A stretch of DNA of 64,000 nucleotides. Source: Limonium bicolor. Its lineage: Eukaryota > Streptophyta > Magnoliopsida > Caryophyllales > Plumbaginaceae. The stretch covers positions 1 through 64,000 of the forward strand of contig JAIOTZ010000244.1 of assembly GCA_023374045.1 (NCBI GenBank). Reading direction: 5' to 3'. Positions 24,588 to 36,500 of the stretch are shown here, one piece after another. Made by a program: the position numbers and the translations under genes. Position 1 is the first letter of the stretch. Each line of letters opens with the position of its first letter. The notes below the pieces were generated by a model. The model was not told where the DNA came from. It worked only from the letters and a program-made list of their open reading frames with translations, and did not search any database.

Positions 24588-25402
24588 GTAGTTACGCTCT
24601 GAGCCCGAGAAAACAAGCCGAGTGAAATAGTTAGAATATAGGTGCCCTTAAAACTGGGGAATTGGGGTAGAATTGGGAAGTGAGGATTCCAGTAAGGCAC
24701 GACTCCTAACCCTTCTTGGATTAGTGAATGATTTCTTTATACACTTTTTGTATGAATGTCTGTTAGGAATAGTGTGGTCATACCGTTTGATCATTAAACT
24801 ATAGAAAAATAATAATAATAATAATAAGTCTGGAACATTATCAATTGGGTATGATAAGATCTTGGTTGGAATAAATCATACATTGAACTACTTTCAAAAG
24901 CATACGTATGGAAAATACATGGCTAAGAAGAAAGCAATGCTTTAAAAGCTTGTACACATGTTCCCAGAATTTTAAAGAATACTTTTGGTTGGAAATAGTA
25001 TACAAGTGGAGCTTTGAATAATTAAGTGATATATACTTCAACTCCTTTAAAGCTTGAAATAAATTCAAGAACTACTTGGTACAAATTATTACCTAAAGAT
25101 CATGTTTAAGATAAATCTTAAGTCTAGAAAATTATTAAACTAACAAGAACTAGTAACTCGTCAAGAAAAGATCAACATCCAAACCTGTAATCCACACTAA
25201 AACTCTATGTTAACTTCAGAAAGAAAATACATAAACCTAACACCCTACGGGAAGTGCCTGGTGCGACGAACTCCTAGGCTGAAAGTAGTGGGGGTGCACA
25301 CTCACTTCTGGAAGTCTAGGGGCTAGACAAGCCTTGTCATCTAACCGTAAATAATCTTCTACGCAAGTGATGGATTGGGTTGAACTTGAGGAGGATTGGT
25401 GG

Positions 25403-25407
25403 TAAGA
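25403..25407. repeat. TSD TAAGA (left) of solo LTR C
   Basis: TAAGA is repeated at 29386-29390 immediately after the LTR. Confidence 0.93.
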
Positions 25408-25496
25408 TGTAACACCCCTGATACGCACATGATACTAAATGAAATCGCAGCGGAATAAACAACTAAACAGTAACTAACGCTTCGTGCTACAACGCC

Positions 25497-25517
25497 GTCA
25501 ACCACCCACGGGTTGAC
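25497..25517 (-). other. LTR terminal hairpin, family C
   Basis: On the minus strand GTCAACC-CGTGGGT-GGTTGAC. The loop keeps the CGTGGGT of families A and D while the stem is replaced by another perfectly paired sequence. Confidence 0.55.
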
Positions 25518-25764
25518 AAGGCAAATAAATACAATTGTACCGGTCTGATGATCAGACTCCCGAGCATAAAACTAAACCATAAATACATTATATACAATAC
25601 CGAGTACTACATACATCCTTCACTGTATACATCACTGTAACTGCAACAACCCAATAATACATAACGCCACAGGAGCACAGGCGCATCCCGGGCCAACATC
25701 CAAAAGTATACAAAAGGGATTACATCCTAGGATCTAAAGCCACTCCGCTTCTTCGATCCTCATC

Positions 25765-25866
25765 CTGCAGTATAAGAAATATGGATCCCCCGAGGGGGTC
25801 AGCAACCCTTGGCTGGTATGGCTAACGCGCAGCCCATCGGCTACCGGATACGCGCAGCTACTTGTC
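25765..25866 (-). other. Structured 3' LTR module, family C
   Basis: On the minus strand: GACAAGTAGC; a helix of CGCGTATCC with GGGCTGCGCG (one bulge, one mismatch) around GGTAGCCGAT; CCCCCTCGGGGG; then an acceptor-like ATACTGCAG|GAT ending at 25765. It parallels the LARD and D modules element by element. Confidence 0.55.
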
Positions 25867-26809
25867 ATTATAACATGGCATTCAATTATATACATAGCAT
25901 AACATAACATGGAGCATGGCATCAATAGTGCATAGCTCAACAACACATACACAGTGGGTTTTCACTCCCCGATAACAAACCACAAGGGTCAAATAACATA
26001 AGAGCCTAGAGAGTGATTCACTCTCATGTCAAGCTCGTTAAACACACTCATTACCGTTCTGTTAGACGAACGAGTAACTTAAGTCACAGATGGTTCGGAT
26101 TTAGTGACCCGAACACACCACACAAACACAGGTTCCCACTAAACCGATCATAAGTCAGAATAGGTAAGCTTTGGAAGAAGCTAGCGGGAGATCGAACGCC
26201 AATTTAAGGAGAACAATCTTAACAACATAAGAGTCGAATCTGATTCAGATATCTACTCTTAACTTACATGCATGACCGGACAACCGGATTCCTCACTTCC
26301 CAGTTAACACTTGTTAGAAGTTCATAGTGGAACTTAAACAATCATCACACAATAGGTGGTAAGTCATGTTAGACACACACAAGGGAAATGAGGCACAACA
26401 ACACATCACAATAAAATGAACGACTGTAAACTCATTACATGTTTAAATCTTATAACGTTGTAAACACACAGAAAAACATACAACACACAAACCGGTGTAA
26501 ACCGCTAGGCAACAGACTGCAAGAAAACCATACCTCGGTCCTTGCCTCGTTTCGTTTCCACCTTGAGAGAATCCTAAACACATTAGTAACGTCGGTTAAT
26601 TAACGCACTAATCCATTATTAACATTATCTACTCACATTACTAGTTTATTTTTATTTTACACTTGTTACATCTTTTCATCCTTTTTAATTGCCTTTAAAA
26701 CCCACCTAACATGTCTTATATAACCTTATTATATCATTACTAACCAACTACTATTTTTAGATAACAATTCCCATCTTAAAACAATAATTTTTGGTCCATA
26801 CAGTGGCCT

Positions 26810-27127
26810 GTCCGAACTTGTGTCCGAGCTTCCAAGTTCGGACACAAGCCGTGACTTTAAACCCAAAACAGACACATGTCCGAACTTGTGTCCGGACTTC
26901 GGAAGTTCGGACATGAGTCGAGGAAAATCCGAAGCAGAATTCTATATGTCCGAACATGTGTCCGGACTTCGCAAGTTCGGACACAGTTCGAGGATAATTC
27001 TAAGGAAAGCAACAGGGACGTCCGAACTTGTGTCCGGACTTTCCGAAGTTCGGACACAGTTCGAGAGTGAAAACTCCTTGCCCAACAGAGCCTGTCCGAA
27101 CTTCCACATCCGGACGGAAGTTCGGAC
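26810..27127. repeat. GTCCGAACTT hairpin array in solo LTR C
   Basis: Five units starting at 26810, 26878, 26948, 27020 and 27094, a spacing of 68-74 bp. Each pairs GTCCGAACTT with AAGTTCGGAC across 8-15 bases, most with an extra GTCCGGAC-like core. The mirrored short ORFs found here on both strands are a by-product of the symmetry. Confidence 0.92.
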
Positions 27128-30100
27128 AAGGCATTATACTCAAATTTCTAAGCCTTTAAACACTTAACCAAATTTCTCCAAAGCCTCCAAACCTTATAGT
27201 ATCTTCTCCTAAAGCCTCCTAACAACATTTGGTACCCTTATATCCACATACAACATCCATGAAACTCCTTTTCTAATTCCTTAAGCCTTTACTTATTTCT
27301 TCACAAAATTCCTAACACTTACAACATTTTACACTAGGTTTCTAAATGATGTTTCTCACCTATGATAACTACTACCCTACTACCCAAAATGTTTTCTCCT
27401 TATCTTAACATCATCTCTTAAGCATTATTTCTCACAACCAACTCCTTATGTCACTCTTGCGGTTCTTTTCCAAGTTTACACTTTCTTCTTATTTACCAAA
27501 GTTTGCCTAAGTCTTTACCTAAGTCCCAAAATGCCTTTGGTACATACTAAAATCTCAAGCTCATGCCTAAGTCCTTGTTACATCCCAAATCACCTTAATG
27601 CATGTTTCTTACACGAGAACAACACTTAAATTTAAATACTCCTTAACTTATCAAACACACATTTTAACACTTAGAACTTCACATTTGTTACCTAAATTTC
27701 GACATAGGTTCTCCTAGAACATTACTAAACCAAAACACATTGTTTTTACCAATAAACAACCAAGAACACTAAAATCCATCAAGTACTTATTATACACAAA
27801 CTTCACTCACAAGGCACTACATCCCAATATAGTGCACAATTTAAATTGCATGGCACTTAGGCCCTTAAATGACATGGCTCTTAGGCCCTTAAAATGCACA
27901 AATCATAAACACTGAATTTCCACAATATATTTGCCTTTAACCTGCAAATACACTCAACAACACATATGCCTTTTACTAAGCTCTTGGGAACACTTTACTA
28001 AGTCATTCACCATTGGCTCTTTAGGTAGTTTTAATAAGCATTTATAAGCTCATTTCTCCTAAGGCATTAAAACAACATTAGGTTAGTAGATTTACCTCTT
28101 TTGCAAAATAACTTCTTTCTTGTTTCCTTTAGAAAACCAATAGAGTACTTGATTCTTTGACAAGTTCTAAACAATATACAAACATTATAATGAGTATTCA
28201 AGCTATAAGCTCCATCTCATTGTAAACCCTAGTTTTACATTGTTTCAAAAACATTAATGTAGTTGTTTTACCTTGCTCTTTGAAGAGAGTTTGAATATCT
28301 AGCAAGAGAGGACTCCACCTAGTCCATGAAGAGTTGGAATGAAGCTAGAACAAAGTCACATAAAAAGCTCCTTCAATATGTATTTTCGGACATGACAAAA
28401 ACAAGGAGGAAATGAAGTTTTTATTTGAGATTCCTTACCTAGAAGTCAAGGAGAGTAACAATATGTAAAATACAAGCTCAAGCTCCTTCAATGGAGAAAC
28501 TCCATGGCACCGAAATGGTTGTCTTGGACTTTTGAAAAGATAGGAATGAAGAGCTTGATGAGAGGAAGAAGATGGTGGTGTTTGTTTTTGATTTGGACAA
28601 GTGAGCAAGGTTTTACAAGAGGTCAAAGCTTGTGTTCTAATGGTGATAGTGGTTTTATCGTGAGAGAACAAAGAAGGAAGGAAGAAGAGAGGTGGGAAAC
28701 CGTGTGAGCAAGGAAAGGAAATGAGAGAATGAAGATTGGTTTTACTTTAGAAGATATTTGTAGTTTAAAAGCAAATACATTCTTAGTCATCATTATTTAC
28801 TTAACAAATTAACAAGAGGGTGGTGAGTCACCAAACCTTAGAAACCGGCCCCCTAAGTATAATGAGGGTATATAGTCTTTGTTTGTCAATTTAATTACTT
28901 ATACAAACATATGTTACAAAATAGCTTATAAAAGTTACTATTCATAAAACAAGGCACATAGAAGTGAAATTTTTGATTTCCCACTAATAGAGACACCCAA
29001 ATGTGATATTATATAGTACACATATATATTTAAGAGTAATGATGGACATTTAGCCATTCAAAACTCATTTACAAGACAATTTTTGAAAAATGTGCTTTAA
29101 GACTCCTTAAAGCACATTTTGTGTTTGAACTTGTTTTCAAGCTTGGTTTTCTTTGGTAATTGATTTAATATGTTCATTAGTGTATAAATGAGGTCTTGGT
29201 AAGTTCATTAGGTCTTAACCAAGTTTATCCCAAGCTTAGAGCACATTTTGGCTCTTATTGACTTTAAAGCACATTTTGTGTTTCCTTTTGTTTAAATTTG
29301 TTTACTAATGTTTCTAAGACTCTTTTTAGTCTTAATACACCATATTTAAGTGTTTAAACAATATATTAAGGTTTGGGGTATTTCATAAGACGTTACCATC
29401 ATGAAATCTTGAGCTAGGCATATTTCATTACTAGCCACAATGAACAATTCAAAATTTGTATCTTAAGATTCAGTATTAAAATCCATACATGTAAAGGGTT
29501 TATTGAGTTAAATATTTGGTGAAAAATACCTATACATGGAGGAAGGGGATTTAAATTTGGGTACTCCAAGGTACAACATTTACCCCTTATTAAATATAAA
29601 AAAATATATATTAAAGGAAGTGACTTAAAGATTGAGTGAAGGGAAGAGTAATACTAAACTAAATATCACTGATTCTTAAATACTTGGAGTAATGAGCATC
29701 TAGTAAAAAAATGAGAGTTACTTAATTATTGGAAATTCTCATGTTTATTCGGAAGTTTAACATTATACATATGCAAAATTTTAGAAGTCACAGAAGGAGT
29801 ATTTTTATAAAGGAATATAATAAAAATTTTAATGTATGGTTGGCTAATAAAGCTTTGAATATAATTTTGAAAGACTATCTAGACTTATTATATGATTAAA
29901 ATATTATTTAAACTACTCAAACATGTTACACTGATTTATAGCTTGTTAATATATTGATATGTTAAAATAACATAAATGGCATATTTACGTATTTTAGGTT
30001 ATAAATTCGGTACAAGGTTTCATGAAAGATTTAATTGCATTAAAAAAAAAGAAGAAGAAGTTTTAATATATAGTATGATACTATTTTAAATAAGTTCATG

Positions 30101-31013
30101 AATTTTTAAGCCTTGACAATTAAGAAACTTTAGGTTATAAAATGCTTCTAGAGAAATGTTGTAGTAAGGATGGCATTTAAATAATTACATTACATTATAA
30201 TGGAATTTTTCTTTTATGAATTAATAGTTTCCAAATCACATGATTAAGATTTTGACACCTACTACACCAATACTTAAATAAAGAAGAGTGAACTAAAATG
30301 TTATTATAGTAATATCTAAGTATAATCTATGTTCCATTCTCAAAATTTAACCTACTATAAATGATGAATTCTAAACGTTGTTCTTGCCAATGACCGTAAG
30401 AGAGGCAAAATGAGTTAGGAAAGCATGTTGGGGACACTAAAAGATTTAATTATAATCAAGCTAGAATAACAACGAGTGATATTGTGCAGCAAAAATGAAC
30501 TGCATCCTTGAAGGAGGAATCTCCATAGGAGATGTAAATATAGTGCTCCTTAAAAGTGAGTTTAAATTTCACTTCTTTATTACGAGACGGATATGGGTCG
30601 TACCCTATTTTAAGGGGGGGTACGACATCTTCATAAGATAAACATACAATATAAAATGAACATATAATGGACATATCATTTGTACTGGTCATAAAATGAA
30701 TAGGTAAGGATCATAAAATAAAATTTTATAATAATCAAGAAAATGCAAATACATAACAATCAGGGGTACAAATAAATATCGATCATAGATAAATTCAACA
30801 GTGCCATAAAATTTACAACAAGCTTGATAATAAGGTGCTGAATTCTTTGAATGTAGTGTTTGATAACGGAAACAAATGTTTGGGAATTGTTATTGGATGA
30901 ATACCCTTGAGTGGTTGATTGTTTGGTATACATTTTTAAAGCTTGTAGTACAACTTGATATTTAGTTTACCCACACACCGGAAGCGGGGTGAGTAGTTGG
31001 TAGATAAATCTTA

Positions 31014-31046
31014 AACTTCAGGACGAAGTTCTCTTTAAGGGGGGGT
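31014..31046 (+). other. Upstream hairpin-PPT module, B-plus
   Basis: AACTTC-AGGAC-GAAGTT at 31014-31030, then CTCTTTAAGGGGGGGT. In complete Tekay-like elements a similar block follows pol. Here it lies ~360 bp before the true PPT. Confidence 0.65.
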
Positions 31047-31222
31047 AGAGCATAATCCTTCTTCGCTACCTCATCCAGATTATGCCCTGTTGCGTGATTA
31101 GCAGAGTAAGAGGTGTATGTGGGTACTTGGTTTTTACATTATGACACCGCATGTGAATTTTTATTTTTATCATGAAATATCTCGGTATATCTTGGTTCAG
31201 TTTGAGTTTGAGTAATCTCGAG

Positions 31223-31286
31223 TGGAATGTGGAATGGGAATGGATGGAAATAAATGGAATGTGGAATGGGAATGGATGGAAATAAA
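31223..31286. repeat. 32-bp direct duplication
   Basis: Two adjacent exact copies beginning TGGAATGTGGAATGGGAATG. Probably replication slippage. B-minus has a related but unduplicated stretch near 46700-46755. Confidence 0.85.
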
Positions 31287-31370
31287 GGATTGGATTGGTA
31301 TGGAATTTCGTTGGAATTATTATTGTTTTAGCACACCCGAAGTGGTGTGAGTGCTTATTAGTTGATTTTT

Positions 31371-31402
31371 AAACTTCGAGGCGAAGTTTCTGTTAAGGGG
31401 GA
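31371..31402 (+). other. Hairpin plus PPT, B-plus
   Basis: AAACTTCG-AGG-CGAAGTTT at 31371-31389, then CTGTTAAGGGGGAT, five bases before the 3' LTR. The PPT core is shared with B-minus (46606-46620). Confidence 0.8.
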
Positions 31403-31407
31403 TATAC

Positions 31408-31514
31408 TGAAATACCCCTAAACTAATTTAAATTAATTTAGGGGATTTCTTTTATTAAACCATAAATAATAGTATTTTATTTCCGCTGCATTTATGATAA
31501 GTAGGGGCGTTACA
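31408..31514 (+). mobile_element. B-plus 3' LTR, collapsed to 107 bp
   Basis: Contains the first ~65 bp of the LTR joined to its last ~45 bp (start TGAAATACCCC, end GGGGCGTTACA). About 5.3 kb present in the 5' LTR is missing. The join shows a 2-bp TA overlap. Both TSDs flank the element, so integration was normal and the deletion probably came later. Confidence 0.9.
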
Positions 31515-31519
31515 GGTAT
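31515..31519. repeat. TSD GGTAT (right) of B-plus
   Basis: Matches 19163-19167. LARD LTR2 resumes directly afterwards. Confidence 0.95.
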
Positions 31520-33574
31520 TGGTTTTAGAAGTTGTTAAGGCCTTGTTTGGTGACCTTTAAAGGCCCTAAGAAGTATAAACAAGTGTTGGAAGTGAGTGAG
31601 TAAGTTGTGAGTTTAAGTACATTAAGTTAAACCGAAATAACGGGATAACGGGGTAAGTACGGGAGTAGCATCTATGTACGTACCGTAGCACCTTAATATT
31701 AATTGAACCATTTGACATGTAAATAGTGGTTCAAGAGTGAGACTTGAGGAACAAGTGTGAACCGAGGAATGAGGGATCGCCCGGTAAAGATAAACTCCGG
31801 TGGAAGGTATGATTTCCTTATGCTCTGTATCCTAACTTGGTTACCCTGATTTGTGTGCTTGTTTGATTGTGTGATCACCTAAAAGATAAATGCACGAATC
31901 GGATTATTTGTACCTGTTGTTACGAGTATTGTTTGTTGCTTGTTTGTTTGTAATTTGCACCGAAGTTTGTATAACTCATGAAATTGGATTGTGTATGAAT
32001 TGCTTGATTGTGATTATGTGTGGTAGTGCGACTCGTAGTTGAGTCTTGGTTGTGTAGAGACTCGTGGGAAGAGTCAAGTTGTGAACTAATGAAAATGTGT
32101 TAACGCACTAAAACTATCGAACCAAGAAACGATAACACAAACTACGAAATCACTAGAACGTGAGAGAATTATACGGGACTAGTAATTCCCGATAACAGTT
32201 AGAGAACCGAAACGACTAAATCCACACGATGAACATGAGTGGAAGTAAATGAGTAACCTCTAACTAGAGGATTGGAGAGTTGTTCGAAATACGAACCCTG
32301 AGTAAAGTAATGAATAGTAAGGGATCACCAAACCCCCTAGAAATATAGTCGAACCCTAATGAGAGGAATCGACTAACATGCGCAATGTCCTGAACATGAG
32401 AGTATTCAATAAGTTGGTTGAAACCTTAAATCTTAGAATACTAGACATTGAGTAATTCCCTAAGCCATTAGATGCTATCGAGAGAGATACTTCTAGGCTA
32501 ATCCTTGAGATTGTGAATTGACTCCGAGAGTGGAGTTTTGGGAATTTGAGTAGTCCGGTAGTGAACCGGACATTTGAGTATTTGAGGAGCTAACTGTATA
32601 GCCTTATTGTATTTGAGCCCGGTGGTGGGTCTTGTGAATGACCCTGCCCGGGTCGTGATCGACTTAACATGTACCTTGAGCATTGAGTATGACTTGGGAA
32701 CTTGATTATTGAGTATTGAGTATGGAATCGAGTATGTGAGTATTGAGAATTGAGTTGTGACTTGTGGGACTTTAGAATTTGAGTTGAGTGCGTAGACCTT
32801 GTTGAGATTGTGAGTAAGAGTACCCAAGGGAGTGGGTAGAACATGAGTAGTTGAGTAAGGCATGGTGAGGTAGAAACCCTCAAGCCTAATTAAAGAACAT
32901 ATTGAACCAACCCTTGATGCGTGTATTAGTGCTTGTGTTTAATGTTGAACTTGATTGTGAATGTACATATATAATGTATTTGTATGCATGTTGTTTGTGA
33001 TAAAATGAACCGCATGCTCTCGACCAATTAGTCGGCGTACCCTCGCTAGTACGCGGGGTATGCGGAAGTCATATTCAGCGTAAGCTGACCCCCTAGGGGG
33101 AACGTTTTTAGTGTGCAGGTACCCGAAGTGAATATGATCACTGTAAGAGACCGGCAGCTAAGCCGGACACCCGTTCGAGAGTAGGACGGGGTTGTTTTTA
33201 CAGGGTAGTTGTTAAAGCAATTGTATTTGTATATTGTGGGATGTAAGACCAAATAGGTTATGGATACCTCGGAAATTGTAGATACTCGTATAGTTTGAAT
33301 GGAGATGGTATTTGATAATTTGGATTTGAAGGTTGTATTTGATTTAAATTGGTTAAGTATCGGAAGTAGCGTTTGTATTAGTGTACTCGGTAAAAGACCC
33401 ATCAGACCGATATTGTATTTGTTGTAGTATTTGTGTTTGGATTGGCCTTGTTAGTCGCGTGGGTGACTAGCGGCATTGTATCACCCCCGGTTGTAGTTAT
33501 TATTCCGTTGCATTATGGTTGGCAATTGAGACGGGTTAGGAGATAATGGTGTGATTACCAGTAGGGGTGTTACA
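31520..33574 (+). mobile_element. LARD LTR2, second part
   Basis: Remaining 2,055 bp of the middle LTR (4,472 bp in total). It ends in GGGTGTTACA and is followed by a PBS, so this LTR serves as 3' LTR of copy 1 and 5' LTR of copy 2. Structured module at 33012-33120. Confidence 0.93.
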
Positions 33575-33579
33575 AAAAG

Positions 33580-33591
33580 TGGTATCAGAGC
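33580..33591 (+). other. Primer binding site, LARD copy 2
   Basis: TGGTATCAGAGC after the middle LTR, inside the same 9-bp hairpin as copy 1. Confidence 0.95.
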
Positions 33592-36500
33592 GAAGTATCG
33601 CTCTGATGGTCTAAATACCGAGTCTAGGAGAATACCGAGTTAGGAATTAGAGACTTAGGGCTATGGGTTGAGTGCTAGCGTGTGAGGTACGCTAGATAGG
33701 AACTTCCAGTGTGACCTGGATACCTACATGACCAATCCCGCCCTCCGCTACCCCGTTATAAGTTGGGGAAAACAACGCCAGAGAGATGGAAAGACCTCTC
33801 ACACTCGGGTTAACCCGATCTGGCAGATGTAAAATGAACTTTGTAAATAGAAAGAACCTGTCATACGGTAGATTCCGAGGGTTGGAAATCCCGAAGACGG
33901 TTCCCGTTTGAACGACGATAACCGTATAGAACGGTGGAAGATTGAAGATCCTAAATATAGGATAACTAAATTTACGGCACCATGGGGCGACGTGCTTTGC
34001 AGTCGCGAGAACCATGCGCAGCCAACAAGAAGGGAAGCATAGCTACACAATGAGTAGAAAAGCAGAGTAACAGAACCGAGACAAGAGAGTCTACGGACTG
34101 TAATGTATGACAATATCGTCAACGGTAAACAAACCAATTATGGAATTAGTCAAGGTTGGATTAACTCCAAACCTAAATCGCCAAAAGGGTGGTAACACCC
34201 GAATAACATAGTGCAGACAACTATGAGGAGATTCATGAAACTTACACCAACAGGACTACGACGTAGCTCCTAAGGGTTAGACAAGCCTCAGTAACCACCA
34301 TTAAGGTGTGGAAACGGGCAACGAAACAAGGTACACGGAGTACCTCAAGGATCGGGAAAGCGCCCGAATTAATAACAATTTTGTCAGAGCACTGTGAAGT
34401 ACTCAGGAGATTGATCACTAAGATCAAAGGATCAAAGGAAGATCCAATATAAACACCAAATATGGATGAAAACAATACCGTAAACGGTATAGGATAACCT
34501 GAAAACCGACATACCCGCGCACTTGCCCAGGGCAAGTGCAGCAACTACAAGGCAATTGGAAGCCTTTTAATGACTAACAAGTACTTACTAAAGGTACCAC
34601 CATGGAGATGGAAGCAATCATAGGATTGCCAATCCTAGGAACTTGAAGAATCAACCTTGGGAAGGCCTAACGGCCCGACCATTATGTTAGTGAACATACC
34701 AGTCAGCAGGAAGCTGTACTTGGTCAAAGACCTCAAGCATGGCAATGCCATGAAGATTTTCTTTCAAAACCCAAGATTGTATTTTAAACCCAAATTTTTC
34801 TTTCAAACCACAAATTTTTCTTTTTAAACCTCAAATTTTAAAACCAACCCAAAGGAACTATAGTGAGTATCGTAGAATGATACAAGAGGAGTTGACAATA
34901 GAATACTTCACCTAGGCGTGTGACGAACACTACGAGTGTACCCAATTACGGGATGTGGGACGACCGCATTCCGAAGGAGCTTGCGGGCCTGACAGACTTG
35001 TGAGTTAGTCAGGTAGGTGGTAACGTACCAACACGGTAGCCCACGTATGTATACATGTAGTGTACGAAACACAGGAAGTAGTCAGCTCCGTTCTACGGAT
35101 CATAAGGTAAATGCAAACCGCAACAATTGAATACCTCAAATGATCGAAGAACCCAGACGAGCTTACAAGCTAAAGGAGTTAAGAACTTACTCCAGGAGGA
35201 TGATTAAGAGCTAGAAAGTGCGAGAAGCACTAGTAATTGACTAAAGACATTGGAGATGTCTCAAGAATTTGAAACAAAGGCATGAAACAGCTGGAATGAA
35301 TGACCGGTCTAAAACCGGTAAGACAAACGCCTAACATGAACACACAATGTTCAAGGAACAAGTGAAATATTCAGAGTGATCATCTAAGGTACCGGAGGAT
35401 ACCGCTCATTACCGAAGGAGTAATATCAAACCAGTTATAAACGAGTTAAAACATCAATGGACTACCCTAAGAACGGGAAACGTGGTAACCCTAAACGGGA
35501 CAACTTGAAATCCAGAACCGCAATGCGGAATAAAATGAACACACTCAAGTGTTAGCCAGATGTAACGGCATAATCAACAACACCCTAGAGCAGTCCAGAA
35601 AGGGTATCAAAGTCAACATAGTTGAACGAAGTGTCGTAATAAGAGCACCAGAGCTATAACGAACACTCGGTTAGAACACCGAAGGGATCCCACTTACCCA
35701 GGGGATACCCTGAATTGATGAATGGTACTGATTGATACCAAAATACTAAAAGGGTCTCCAACGGACGGAAGCGTGATGCGATGAACTTATCATGGAGCCC
35801 AATGTTACCTCCAACCGTTTAACGGTATAAGGAGAAGTAAGTATGTGTAAACAGCCTAAGATGAGTAAAGCTCTAGGCAACGTGGCTAGTAAGCCAAGAA
35901 CCCATTACAATACATAAATCCAACGGTTGCAAAACCGGTTGTGAATCATAGGAACAGTTATCAAAAACGGAACCAGTAAGATTGTTTAATAACCAACGAG
36001 CAGGGACAACCCTTGTTAATGTGAGACCGCGAGAGCGGTGAACACATAAATTCCAAGAAGGGAATATCATCAGTGAATATCTGACAATACAACTCTTCCG
36101 GAACTACTAATGTAGTGAAGCTTGAGTATACAATTATGCCAAGCAATGTGAAATAGGCTTGATGGCAATTATTGGGAACCGAGGAAATATCGTAAGTGAT
36201 AACGTGAAGTATGAACCTAAAGTGGAAAATCAACAACGCTCAAGGAGCTTAGAGATATAAAGAATAACATATGCTATCATCAGCCAAGTAAACGGCAACC
36301 ATTGTCTAGTGGTAATGTTACATGAGCAGAAGCTAAGATAAAAGCGGATGCCATGGAAATCAATATCGTAAATAACTACGAACATGGTGCGCAACAAGCG
36401 ACCAATACATGTGAATAAATCACACAATAATATGGAGTTGATGAACGATATGGTAGACAGTAAGCGACAGACAAGGAAATAATGTTCATCCCTATTGCAA

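Larger units (their letters stand above)
24571..25407 (+). mobile_element. B-plus internal region, left part (non-coding)
   Basis: Begins with the PBS and continues to the insertion point of the C solo LTR. An AAT microsatellite lies at about 24808-24826. No gag similarity or credible ORF. With the right part (29391-31407) it totals about 2.85 kb. Confidence 0.85.
25408..29385 (-). mobile_element. Solo LTR, family C, nested in B-plus
   Basis: 3,978 bp. On the minus strand it runs from TGAAATACCCCAAACC (right end) to GGGGTGTTACA (left end), with perfect TSDs and no internal domain. It carries five GTCCGAACTT hairpins at 26810-27127, a donor-like GAG|GTATGG at 26533 (minus), a structured module and TGCAG acceptor-like site at 25765-25866, a terminal hairpin at 25497-25517 and a TTCCGCTGC box near 25448. 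A purine-rich stretch at about 28670-28735 is the minus-strand pyrimidine tract. No genes. Its start sequence is nearly the same as that of the LTR at 60449. Confidence 0.92.
29391..31407 (+). mobile_element. B-plus internal region, right part (non-coding)
   Basis: Continues the interior after the C solo LTR. AT-rich with no ORF of note. The 3' end (about 30950-31407) aligns with the B-minus 3' untranslated region (46606-47010), including a shared string around GATTATGCC. It holds a 32-bp direct duplication at 31223-31286 and two hairpin-PPT modules. Confidence 0.8.

Noticed and set aside
26820..27167. Cluster of Ser/Thr/Arg-rich ORFs on both strands (similar ones at 62246-62719)
   Set aside because: Shadow of the GTCCGAACTT hairpin array, whose symmetry gives similar peptides on both strands.
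28504..28707. 67-aa ORF with Trp/Arg-rich sequence
   Set aside because: Inside solo LTR C, antisense to its orientation, no homologue recognised; overlaps the purine-rich tract.
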